A DNA stretch of 64,000 nt from Cyclina sinensis. Taxonomy: Eukaryota > Mollusca > Bivalvia > Venerida > Veneridae. The notes beneath the pieces were generated by a model that was not told the origin of the DNA, made no database searches, and saw only the letters and a list, made by a program, of their open reading frames with translations. The stretch covers positions 36,012,949 to 36,076,948 of the forward strand of contig JAAONU010000008.1 of NCBI GenBank assembly GCA_012932295.1, written 5' to 3'. Position numbers and translations under genes: made by a program. Positions 38,166 through 49,530 of this stretch are shown here, one piece after another; position 1 is the first letter of the stretch, and the number at the start of each line of letters is the position of its first letter.

Positions 38166-38552
38166 TAGAAACATAATAATTTTAGCAGTCTTCTTCTATG
38201 TTGTTTCTTAGAAACATAATAATTTTAGCAGTCTTCTTCTATGTTGTTTCTTAGAAACATAATAATTTTAGCAGTCTTCTTCTATGCTGTTTCTTAGAAA
38301 CATAATAATTTTAGCTGTCTTCTTCTATGTTGCTTCTTAGAAACATAATAATTTTAGCAGTCTTCTTCTATGTTGTTTCTTAGAAACATAATAATTTTAG
38401 CAGTCTTCTTCTATGCTGTTTCTTAGAAACATAATAATTTTAGCAGTCTTCTTGTATGTTGCTTCTTAGAAACATAATAATTTTAGCTGTCTTCTTCTAT
38501 GTTATTTCTTATAAACATAATAATTTTAGCAGTCTTCTTCTATGTTGTTTCT
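38166..38552. repeat. 43-bp minisatellite, nine units
   Basis: Nine head-to-tail units of 43 bp (9 x 43 = 387), each with TAGAAACATAATAATTTTAG followed by CAGTCTTCTTCTATG and a TTGTTTCT end. Variant bases in the unit ends (TTGTTTC, CTGTTTC, TTGCTTC) repeat with a period of three units. This points to amplification of a 129-bp trimer within the array. Confidence 0.92.
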
Positions 38553-40059
38553 GTTAGAAATTATTTTCTTAAATGCAATTCTATAACACTACCTTTGTAT
38601 ATACGATTTGTGTAATTCATTAGTAATTGAAACATAAGTAAAGTCAGACAGTATAAAAGACACGACAGGTTCATTTTTCAAACAGATATAGCATATAACA
38701 CATATCAGTGTCTAATTAGACTTTTAGAATTAGAAATTTTTTATTAATATGTGATGAAACTGATTAGCCTGCACATCTCATACATGCCTCATTCACAGAT
38801 ATCTTGTGAAAATTAGCGTATCTCTCTGCTTTTCATGAACCGAAAAAATTAGAAATCTGAATTTTGTTGATACTCTGGAATCACTCTAATCATTTTCGAC
38901 ACCTCACTACAATATTAGTCGGTCTCAAAGTGTGAATGATGTCCAACATATATTGCTGTGCTGCTTTTTTTTGTTGGCTTGTAAATAATATACCAGTTAA
39001 TTGAGCCTTTACAAACTCCCCTGATCAAATGAAACAGCTAAGTATGTGTTAAAATGTTTAAGAGTGGTACATTACATCACATAAATTGATTAATTCACGG
39101 ACTGTGACTGATTAATAATCCTGCTTATTTTGTGGTAACCAAGTACTTATTTTTTGCAGCTCCGACAGGCATGTTAGTTCATATATACTAGTTTTTTTTT
39201 CAATACCGACAGGCGTGTTACTTCGTATATATTAGGTTTTCGGCTCCGGCAGGTATATTGTAATATCATGATTAAATATACACTATATAACAGTGACTGG
39301 ACTGAAAGCATAACGTTTTAACTGCATCATGTGCCTTCTCATAATTAATGTGTTAACACATCATTATGATGTTCAATACTGAACCTATCCTTAACGCATA
39401 AAAATATTGCAATTTTTAATGCAGTTTGCATATTTTTAGATAGCATTATATCTATGGGGGTATATTATATATCTGATTTGTACAGAATGGTATTTTCCTA
39501 GCTCAAGAGACTGATTGTTATGTGACTTAGGGTAATGATGGAAAATTAAATGTGTTATTAGTTTTGAATGAATTATTGTTAAAACTGTGAAATATTACCA
39601 TTTAAAGATAATTTTTTGTTCAGTTGGTTAAGACTGTTTTTATCTATTTTGGCGTAAATACCAAATTAAATGTTTGACCAAGCCTTTGAAAAAATATGAC
39701 GCTGGTGACGTCGCGAAACCATGTCATACGATACTTTCCCATCCTTTGATGACATGAGAATTCATTTCTGTGAATGATTTTCATCAGATATTAATTATAT
39801 CAAAATACGGAAGCGGTTCATTCGATTTTGAATCATTTTTAGATTTGTCGTTACGCCTTTATTGATTTTATCTCGGAAAAAGTGTTCAGATAATCATATT
39901 TATTAACGTAAATTCGAAGAACGTGTTCAATGGGATTCTCTTATTTATCACAGAAGGAAGGATCATCTTATTAGATATATACTAAGTTTAATAAGATACT
40001 TTTAAAGTGATCAGTACAGCGGTAGCAATAAAGAAGTGTTAAACAGATTTCGAGACAAA
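38553..40059. other. Non-coding 5' flank of gene C
   Basis: AT-rich DNA. Three worn tandem units of about 50-60 bp with CCGACAGGCRTGTTA lie at about 39158-39260. No clear TATA box was found before the ATG at 40060. Confidence 0.4.
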
Positions 40060-43000
40060 ATGGGACTCGTCTGTTTGTTCGTAGTGCTAACTGCATCAGC
40101 TTCACTGCGAGGAGCAAAGGCACTACCAGAGTACTCGGAGTTGTGTGGTCCCTCCAGCGTTTCTTGCGATACATCTCCGACCATAAAGGTAAGATTGGAT
40201 CGTTTTATGTCCATTTTAAGAAAATAAACTCAGCTGTTTTGGAGCCAAAGGCTACTGGCCCATTCATATGTCTTCGTCTAAGTAGAAAAATGGTTTATTG
40301 AAAGAATCATAGAGTCGAGTACTTGAAAAGTTTACTAGTAATATATTTCACTTATACAAAATAACTTGCGCCTTCTGATTATGTGTTGTGTAATAGGGGG
40401 AAGCTATAGAAAATAAATTTTACTATTACTGAAATATTCTACTGGTCAGCAAATTACACTCGAACTTTCATCATTCCCTGTGCATCAAAACTTGTTATTT
40501 ACAGTTGGCCGTCTGATCATTATTAAGGGATAAGGACTATAAGATTACCGTAACAACTGCAAGATGAAATTAATTCTTGTTAAGCTTTCATAACAGGTTT
40601 ACCAATTAATGTTTGTTGTCGAAAGATTACTATAAGCCGTCTGTTAGTTACTCACACAGTATACAATTTTCCCACATTTCAAAAACTTCGTCATTAACTA
40701 TGTAAACAACTGAAACTAACATCACGTAACCCGTCAATACGTTATACAACAATTCTATATTTAGGAATGGCCGGGAGCTAGGCCGGAAGGGAGAAAGAGA
40801 AATGAGGGGGGGGGGAGACTGGAAAGAAACGCGGCACTTCCATCTTATATACGTGTGTTACTATTCTAAAAGTCACCGCTGTCATATTTAGATTGATTCT
40901 TGGACGAAAATAATACGAAAAAAGTGTTCTTTCAAATTAAAATTTGTCAGCTTTACACGTTATTAAAAGAATCAGAAAAGTTAAACTTGTTCTCATCATG
41001 ACATCAAAATGGTACCCGAAGGAATTAACAATAAATGTCATAAGTGTCACTATTTTTTGTGATCTAATTAAATTACTTGAAGAATCATTGTTTCTTCTTA
41101 TACTGGTTATATCATGCTAAACATCTTTTGAAGACAAGAACTACAATATATTTCATTTAACAATTTCATGAAATCTAAACAAACCTATGCATAGCATACT
41201 TTGTGGACAAAAACGTCTGTTTCATTTAGACAATCAACTGTATAGATGTAACTCAAAGGTTGATGCATTTATTTTTAATTTAGGAAATCCACTGTAAAGA
41301 TGTAATGTAAAGGTTATGCATCTATTTACCTTTTGAAAATCCACTCTATAGATGCTATGTACGGTTCATGCATCTATTTAGACATAGACAATCCACTGTA
41401 TAGATGCAATTCAAAGGTTGGTTCATCTATTTTTAATTTAGGAAATCCACTGTAAAGATGTAATGTAAAGGTTCATGCATATATTTACGCTTTGAAAATC
41501 CAATCTATAGATGTAATGTACAGGTTCATGCATCTATTTAGACATATACAATCCACTGTATAGATGTAACTCAAAGGTTGGTGCATCTAGTTTCAATTTA
41601 GGAATCCACTGTAAAGATGTAATGTAAAGGTTCATGTATCTATTTACACTTTGAAAATCCACTCTATAGATGTAATGTACAGGTTCATGCATCTATTTAG
41701 ACACAGACAATCCACTGTATTGATGTAACTCAAAGGTTGGTGCATCAATTTTTAATTTAGGAAATCCACTTTAAAGATGTAATGTAATGGTTCATGCATC
41801 TATTTACACTTTGAAAATCCACTCTATAGATGTAATGTAAGAGTTCATGCATCTAAAAAACAACAGCAGAAGATTGAACAAAAGAGACACATCTGACATT
41901 CATAAAATCTTCCGTGAATTGAATGTCTGCTCTGAACTATTTATTTCATGACCCTAAACAAAAAAATCAATAGAAACTTATCTGATACAGTTTAAATGTG
42001 AAAAATTGATTAATTAATAATTCAGAAAACTGGTCTGTGAAAATTTGAGTAAGATTTTAAATTATGCCTTTTTTCTTTGATGCATGTCTATGATAATTCA
42101 TATAGAGAATACGTTGAAAATTACCTTTACCTGAGCAATAAATAATAAAAAGTAGCAAAAGGTATATGATGATAATGTGCAATTGGCCTTTCTGCAGAGG
42201 CTTCTTAGCCACGCCCCCTTTAGCGACATGTACTCGGTGTATCCTAGCGAGACAAGCCAAAATCGAAATGGCGACTAGCGGTACACAACGTGTACTGGAC
42301 TAAGATCAAATTCCTTCAGATTTTTCTTTTATTTACCATTTTGATAAGAATACTTCTTTGAAATCAAACCACCAGGGGTTCAAGTTTTTCTGTCGTTATC
42401 TGTAATGTCTATTATTGGAACTACTCTTACCTCTCTAGATGGCGTGTGACTCTACATCTACCTAAGTTGATCATCTTGAAATGTTGCAGTTGCCTCTGGT
42501 TAGGAAACTGAATTGGCGAGGTACATGTATGTTAGGCTTGTCATTTTATAAAGAATACTCGTTCATATCTATAAATAGCATTCTTAGGCCACAGAAAATT
42601 TATATTATGTTTGAAGAGATATCTTAGATCGTCAGAAGTTGTTCTTCTTAATAACAATAACAAAAGTTAAAGGTATTCAGTATTGGTATGAACTTCATAC
42701 TTAAACACCGGACTTCTTAGGAAGTCAGACTAGTAGGTTCTTCTAAGCAATTTTAACTGCTGTTGGCGAACAGAATTGCTGTAATTGGACATGTCGTTAT
42801 TATCTGGTCTGTACTGTAAAGCCGACAATGTATTTGATAGTCCTCCTTCAATTTATAATTACATATTTGCCAGTACTTTCGTTCAACATTCATAACGATA
42901 ATTTATACACTGACCGTTTTCGACGAAAAAAGGTTGAGTTTTCACAGGAATCGTCGTTGCATAAAAGCGCCACTTGTAATAATCCAACTAATCAGACTTG

Positions 43001-46000
43001 TCGAAGAGACATCGAGAAAATTTTTGATAGGCGGTGTCTTTTTCCAAGTCCAATCATAAGTTGCATTTTAATGCACGGAAAATGCCCAATTAGAAGTCGT
43101 TTGGAGCGATAACTAGCATACTCTGGGAGAAATGACCAACATTTCTTTTTAGGGAAACAATATTTATACAAGTTCTCAAAATATCATTTTTCAATGAACA
43201 ACTTAAAATATCAAAATTGACTTAAATTTCAATCGCAACGCTAATCGTCTATATAGGAGGCCATTTTTAATTAGTTGGAATGAGGTAAACGGTGCATAGG
43301 TAAACATTAGCTACAAATCCGGATATCTGTCGTTTGTCGGGTATATCTATTTAACTCTTCATAAAATACATCGAGAGCCGTACATAAAGAAACAAAATAT
43401 CCATTTCGCATAAGTGAACTCTATCATTACTGGTAAGACGTAGTGATTTTTCTACCAGTTTTCACGACATGATTATTTTTACGGTGACGTCATGCGACAT
43501 TTCGCAGCGGAAAGACTTTGCAGGTAGGATACTACTAAAAACAAAATTCGTTTGATTGTTGAATTTTTAAAAGAATAAATATCAGGAACTTTTTTCTATG
43601 GCTGAACAGTACATAGAGCGGTAACAACAATCCGTCGCTTGAAAGGTAAAATGATATTTTTCAATAAGAAATCTGGAATGTTGCAAAAATTCATGTTGTG
43701 CACCGTAGACTGGCTGGTGTACTTTGTATTTAAGTAAAACATTTTTATAATGTAAAAATTCTAGTTTAGGCCTGAAAAAGGGTGAAAGTTTTTTCAGCAT
43801 GCATTCAGAAAAAAACTCGATTAAGCTCGATTTAATGCATTTAATTGTAATTATTGTATCTAAAAGGAATACAGACAAGCTTTAAGGTGGGCCGCATTAC
43901 CGCTCTACTGTACTGTTCAGCCATAGAAAAAAGTTACTGATATTTATTTTTTTAAAAATTCAACAATCAAACGATTTTTGTTTTTTAGTAAAAATATGAT
44001 AAACATTCTAACACTATCCACAATTCGCCCCCAATAAACAAAGGAGAAATTAACTGTGATATATCATATACATTATATCGAACAGAAGTGCGCGACCGCT
44101 GACGTCACTGCAATCGTCACTGGTAAATAGTGCACATACTTGCACCCCTTATAAATATGAGTAAGAGTTAGAATGGAAATAGATTTTGAAGTTTTCGTGA
44201 TCTATCACTGTATATCTCACGGCTTTTCGTCCATACGCGTAATTATTTATATTAGATTAATTACTCAGGCTTACAGCCTTCGTGATTAAATTACTACACA
44301 TCTGAAAGCGACATCCTGATTTACTCGACATAGAGCGCTCTATGTCAATCAAACTTGAAACCTATTTCCTAAATTATCAGTTTTATGGGAGCATCGTAAA
44401 ATGACTGTACTCCTATGCTTTATTTGATCCTGTGACGCACTGACTTGAGATAGATAAGTTTATTCGGCAGGGTTTTATCCGGCACCTATTAAGCATGAAA
44501 GCAGGATAAGAATAGTTTTCATTACAGGGTTATCACAATAACTTTAAAGTACCATCTAAGTATAATTAACACTCCCTGATTTTATAATGAATATATTTTT
44601 TATTATTTAAACTAAATATAGTTATCCCCAAAAATACAACGAAGGAGGGAAGTATTATATGCACTCATCTCGATAGATATCTACTTGCAATGAACTCCGG
44701 CTTAATCTATTTTAGTATGGTTTTTATTTTGTAGAGCGGGACACGAAACGCTCATGGATCATGTTGTCAGAAATGCTCTTGTGCTTTGGATTGCAACGTA
44801 GTCGGAACTTGTTGTCCGGGTGTGGATCATCTGATGTTGATGAATTACCAAAACATCACGCCTCAATATGCTTGTGTTTCACCTCAGAATCTTTTGAACT
44901 CTCCAAGAAATATGTCTTTTACTAATTATCAAATAGGCATGGGTGATCTAACTTTTCGTATTGTCGATAGGTGTCCTGATAGGAAAACGTCAATTCATTT
45001 TCCAAAATGTGAAAACCCAGAAACATTGCATGATTATGTAATGGTCTCCGATATAGCGAATGATTTTGTCTTTAGGAACAAGCACTGTGCAGCATGTCAT
45101 GGCGTTGACAACGTCATTGATTGGACGCTATCTACGTCATGCACCGAGCTAATGATGATGTCATTTAAAACTGTCGAAGACAGAAATGATTACATTCTAA
45201 ACTATTGCGATTTAAGCATACAACCACCAGAATATGTAGATACTGAAATTTCACGTTGTTATAACGATATTCACAACATTATCAGCAAATGTAACACTAC
45301 AGGAAACTGGGATGTTTATGACAGGACAATAGAAGATGCTTGTCTGAAGGAAAGGCCAACCAAAAATACCATTTTTAAAGGAGAAAAGCCTCTTATTGGG
45401 ACTTACAAAAAGTATGCAAATGTTTATTGTTATTTATGTAATATTGGGAAAAATCAACTTCAACTTGTACGTGAAAAAATGTGTGAAGTTGAAAAGTCGA
45501 CGACTAAAAGAGGCATGTCGATAAAATTCAGCGCTATCTTGGACTTACGAAAGCAGCCATCTTATAATAATGAAGTTAAGAGAGACAGCTGTTCATCCAC
45601 ACATGTTTGGGATCCCTTTACTGTAAGTTAAGCACCACATTTGATTGTTCTTGACTGCTTCTCAGCTTAAACACAATAGAACTGTTCGTGAGAATTTTTT
45701 GGTCATACATTCAAAGTAAGAAATCCAAAGTTCAAAGAAGAGAACACAAACCTTCTTAAACAAACATTAATAAAACATCACAAATAAATTAAAAGGAGTA
45801 AGAAACGACAACCACAGTAAACTGCAAAAGAATGGAAAAAAAGAACATATATTACTTCTAAAGAGTCGTGTAAGCTATTAAGCAACTGACTCACAGAATT
45901 AACTTATTTTGATCTTTAAAATTAAAGAAAAGTTAATGTTCTTTGGAAGCAAAATAACATGATTTTTGCTTCTTTACATCATGAAAACTGAAGACAGTAA

Positions 46001-47126
46001 CTTATTTTAGATATATTCTTCACAAAATACACCTAGAATTTCTATATGTACTAACATTTTCCTTTCCATGCGTAGTAAACCCATCTGTGAGTCAGTCGCT
46101 TTAATACACACATAAAATAATAATAATAACAATAATAAATCAACTTCAACCAACACTTTGAATAAATTACAAAAAGTCTGAACCTGCCAATAGAAATCAA
46201 ACAACCGCATAATAAAACGCCGATGACAAAATCGAACTGCACACAAAACTCAGTATTAGACAATGCCAGTCATAAAGTAGAATTTTTACTGATTATTATT
46301 ATTATTATTATTTTGTTGTTGTTGTTATGTGTTGATATACACTTAAGTTACAGCAAATCTATTAATGCCAAAAAGTTAACTTTCTTTTTTATTATTTCAG
46401 AATGTTTGTAGACAGTTGCTGTGTCCCATTGGAACAATGCCTATAAACAGTAAATGTGAGGATTTTGTAATCTCGACATCAGGATTTGGTCTGGTTTTCT
46501 ATATTGCTATGAATGTACACAGCGGTAACTTTGAACAATTGTTACAGGGATTTCATTCATTGGGCAAACATATCGTTACATCGTTGATTAACAAAGAATG
46601 TGGGCTATGTGAGATCAGACTGTTACCCCTGAATAACACATCAACATCTATTTTTGAGATGAGAACAAATATTTATACCACGCAGAATTGTTCTACTGTA
46701 CTTGCACTTCAGAAAATAAAGGCACTGCTTCTTACTGGTACGCGTAACATACGATTTAGGTATCTAAGTAATATATTCAATGTTTCTCTTAGCATTACAA
46801 CTGAGAGACTTAGCCTCCCCGTTGATGGAGATGAAAAGCGATATCATTACAAAGAATGTAGTGATTCTGTACAAATACAACCTTACCATTTACAAAATTG
46901 TCCTAGGTTTACTATATTTAAGGATGATTTCATCAACGTTGGATTTCATAACTTCATCAGTGAAAAATCTGCCGATCTGTCTATTTGGACTAAAGATGGA
47001 GACTCTATAGTTTCAATCTGTGCAATGAAATATTTTCAGATTTGGCGGTCAGTAAATGAAGCTTTTGTCGTGAAAATGACACCAATTATCGCTAGCTTTT
47101 TGGGCGTATTTCTGTTTGTCTTTTGA
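40060..47126 (+). CDS. Receptor-like cysteine-rich surface/secreted protein, gene C (3 exons)
   Basis: The joined exons 40060-40188, 44735-45622 and 46401-47126 give 580 aa, with both junctions phase 0 as in gene B. Donors are GTAAGA and GTAAGT; acceptors are TTTTGTAG and TTATTTCAG. Residues 1 to about 20 (MGLVCLFVVLTASAS...) form a signal peptide. Then come LCGPSSVSC, CCQKCSCALDCNVVGTCCPG (somatomedin-B-like spacing), NKHCAACHGV, a conserved ENPETLHDYVMVSD-type block, NVCRQLLCP at the start of exon 3, and HLQNCPRFTIF. The last residues, PIIASFLGVFLFVF, end at the stop and look like a GPI-attachment signal or a lone membrane helix. There is no 7TM domain. It is roughly half identical to gene B. 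Role unknown; the cysteine pattern suggests extracellular ligand recognition. Confidence 0.82.
40804..40817. repeat. Poly-G tract
   Basis: A short G-rich run (GAGGGGGGGGGGAGA) in intron 1 of gene C. Confidence 0.7.
41228..41856. repeat. Trimeric (higher-order) minisatellite, about 159-bp period
   Basis: About twelve monomers of roughly 53 bp alternate in three types. One has CACTGTATAGATGTAACTC, one has CACTGTAAAGATGTAATG and one has CACTCTATAGATGTAATG. All end in TTCATGCATCTATTTA-like sequence. The type order repeats about every 159 bp, four times, starting near 41229, 41387, 41546 and 41705. It lies in intron 1 of gene C. Confidence 0.88.
42828..43112 (+). CDS. Possible small secreted cysteine peptide
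   Basis: A single open frame of 94 aa inside intron 1 of gene C, same strand. MYLIVLLQFIITYLPVLS looks like a good signal peptide. The rest has five Cys (in SATCNNPTNQTC, RRCLFPSP, ISCILMHGKC) and basic pairs (RFRRKK, CRRD) that could be cleavage sites. It is not part of gene C's coding frame. No family recognised. Chance open frames of this length occur in such DNA, so the signal peptide and Cys content are the only support. An alternative gene C exon is also possible. Confidence 0.3.
   Translation: MYLIVLLQFIITYLPVLSFNIHNDNLYTDRFRRKKVEFSQESSLHKSATCNNPTNQTCRRDIEKIFDRRCLFPSPIISCILMHGKCPIRSRLER
43533..43990. mobile_element. MITE with about 90-bp terminal inverted repeats
   Basis: The left end CTAAAAACAAAATTCGTTTG and about 70 further bases (GATTGTTGAATTTTTAAAAG, CTATGGCTGAACAGTACA, TAGAGCGGTAA) reappear inverted at 43900-43990. 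TA flanks both tips, which fits a Tc1/mariner-type target site. The 458-bp element has no transposase frame; the minus open frame 43582-43878 is a by-product. It lies in intron 1 of gene C. Confidence 0.75.
45975..46135. repeat. Repeat shared with 4440-4570, plus AT trinucleotide run
   Basis: About 130 bp with CCCATCTGTGAGTCAGTC matches 4440-4570. It is followed by an AATAATAATAAC run. It lies in intron 2 of gene C. Confidence 0.5.
46288..46325. repeat. (ATT)n/(GTT)n microsatellite
   Basis: Trinucleotide run just upstream of exon 3 of gene C. Confidence 0.8.
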
Positions 47127-48630
47127 TAATGGATTCCTGTCTTTTAAGCCTTGCTAAAATATTCTAAACTAGGAGAAGAAAGACCCGCCAACCATTTTTA
47201 AGCAGTTTCAAACACTAGTTAGGTGTGTATGCTTTCAATATTTGTTATTCATCCATCGTGTGATTTAAATCACGATTCTCATATTCAATCGAACATTAGC
47301 AAATGAGATGTCACATTTCGATGAAAGTCAAAGAGGTATAATGATAATAATAACAATGCTCTACAACATACATCCACGATATTTAAAAAGAAAACGTTCG
47401 TTTCTTTCCATTATATAAATCAATGATTATGTTACCTCTACCCACTTTAATTACTCATTGTAACATCGGTATTCCCATTCTATTTTTAAACTGATATATT
47501 GGGTTTTCCAGCATATTCTTTCAAGGTCAAGTTGTTTACATGTAGGGGTACTTAGTAGAATTTACCTGTATATTCTTAATTAAGAATTTTTTAGAATTAA
47601 CTACAACATTCTTTGAACACATAAAAAATAAGACACTTTGAAACATAAGTAGCAGTGGCTGAAGTTATGACTGTATACTGTATACACACTAGTATTTGAG
47701 ATTAACTTGTGCTGGATTAACATTCATGGACATTATCAACAACTTTAGAATATATACAGTCTATAATGCAAAGCATGAATAATATTTCAATTTAAAAGAA
47801 TTATGTGGATGAAGATAGAGGCAAAGGGTTATTTTTATTAGTGAACACCGCATTGTAAGTAATTATTGTTTCATTGTAAAAATTGTGTTGTTGAACCTTT
47901 TTTGTTAATTCAAAGTTATGAGGTTTGTAAAACTGTGTTGTGATTACTTCTCTCCTGTACATGTAACAATTAGGAAGTATTTCTGACTGAAGTTTTCATT
48001 TGGTATGCATGTGAATTTGTTAAACATAATTTAAGATATTAATGTTACGGAGAGTTACATCTAGCGAGTTTAAGTAACGTTAGTATGTGCATGTAAAGTC
48101 ATGAAACATAAGTATTTTTATATATTATCTTGGGCAGACTTACTACCAAATTTTTTAACAGCGGTAAATTTTATTCTATTTCTTTATACTTCAGATATAA
48201 CCGCTATCATTTTGTCTGCAGTTCCAGTATTTGTTTTGGAGAAAGGCATTTTTGTCATATGTGGAATTATTTAACGAGGAAATACTAGTAGACGTTTTTC
48301 TGTTGTTTTGCAGCAGTCGAAATTGTGTATATCGAAATAATAAATTATGTACTTTTAACTTTACTAATTCATTTAACATTCAACTATTGGTTGTTGACCC
48401 ATCTCTTAACTGTGTATATGAAGCTCTCTAGTTATATGATTGTCATTACAACTTTATGAACTCTTCTGGATTTGTAACCTATTTATAAAAAGGAACATTT
48501 TCGATATCCTGACAAGCTGTTCTGGCGCCCCAATACCTGATCCTTTCAAATGTTCTGTTGTGATTAACTGCTATCCGTCCAAAATTTGTACTACAACTCT
48601 ATAAGACAAGTACCAGTCCTTTTTATTTAG
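47127..48630. other. Non-coding 3' flank of gene C
   Basis: AT-rich, with no recognisable gene or repeat. The overlapping open frames at 48191-48431 have no supporting features. Confidence 0.35.
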
Positions 48631-48705
48631 GGTTGTGGATCAGTGGCCCAGTGGTAACACAAAGGCCTTGTAATCCAGGGATCGCTTGTTCGATCTCTCG
48701 TTATG
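48631..48705 (+). mobile_element. tRNA-derived SINE head (Thr-like)
   Basis: The A-box-like segment TGGCCCAGTGGTAACAC, then GGCCTTGTAATCCA with a TGT anticodon-like triplet, then a B-box-like TTGTTCGATCTC, have the order and spacing of a tRNA-Thr-derived SINE. No intact cloverleaf and no clear tail or target duplication were found. It is a worn copy. Confidence 0.45.
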
Positions 48706-49530
48706 TAAAATGGGAGTTAACTGATTATCTCAAGCAAATAATATGCACTAAATATTTTCATTAGGATACATAGACAGTATTAGAAACTAACTAAGAGTTC
48801 TATTGAAATAAATCGCTAACGACTGAAGAACTGTACATGAGAAAATATACATTTAAAAAAGATGATCAGAGTAGATACAGTACAAAATTAATGCCCCATA
48901 AAAGAATTGGCAAACATTTAACTCGTTAAGTAATCGAATGTCCTAAGTCCATTATATCTTAGGCTATAAAATGTTAAGTTAAATGCTGTAAGTGTCGATA
49001 TCATTTGCAACTAAATCAATAAAATATTTAGTCATATTAAATGAATTAAATATTTTGTCATATTTATTATATGTGTATTCCATTTAGTATAATTTTTCAT
49101 GGTTAAAACGGTTTGATATTTAATTAACAACTGTCAAAAATATTATCATTACTACATTATTTTCAGAGTATATTTTTAAAATATGCCTGTATAACTTAAT
49201 TAACATTTATGTTTTCTTTTCTCTCTCATATAATACGTATAGTGCTTGTCCATGTTTTAGTCGATCCTTTGTAAGTTGATTCCATCTTTTCATCTGAAAG
49301 AATTGTTCATATTATCAGAAACAACATACCGAATCTCCAACCTAAAGTTTCTTATATATCAAAGCTTAACACTAAAATTGTCCTTTGACTCTGGCGAATA
49401 GAAAAAAACATTAAATGTGTAGTGTTGAGCAAAACTTAAAAAAAAACATGATACACCATTTACACCAGAAAATCATTGATGACAAAACGCTAGTAAACAT
49501 ATTAAAATTAGTTCTTCGAAGCTTTGATTT
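48706..49530. other. Non-coding 3' flank of lectin gene 1
   Basis: AT-rich sequence between the SINE and the lectin stop codon. Nothing else is seen. Confidence 0.35.

Noticed and set aside
38166..41856. Regular repeats that could suggest a CRISPR-like array
   Set aside because: Units are head-to-tail with no unique spacers, in an intron-bearing eukaryotic genome. They are minisatellites.
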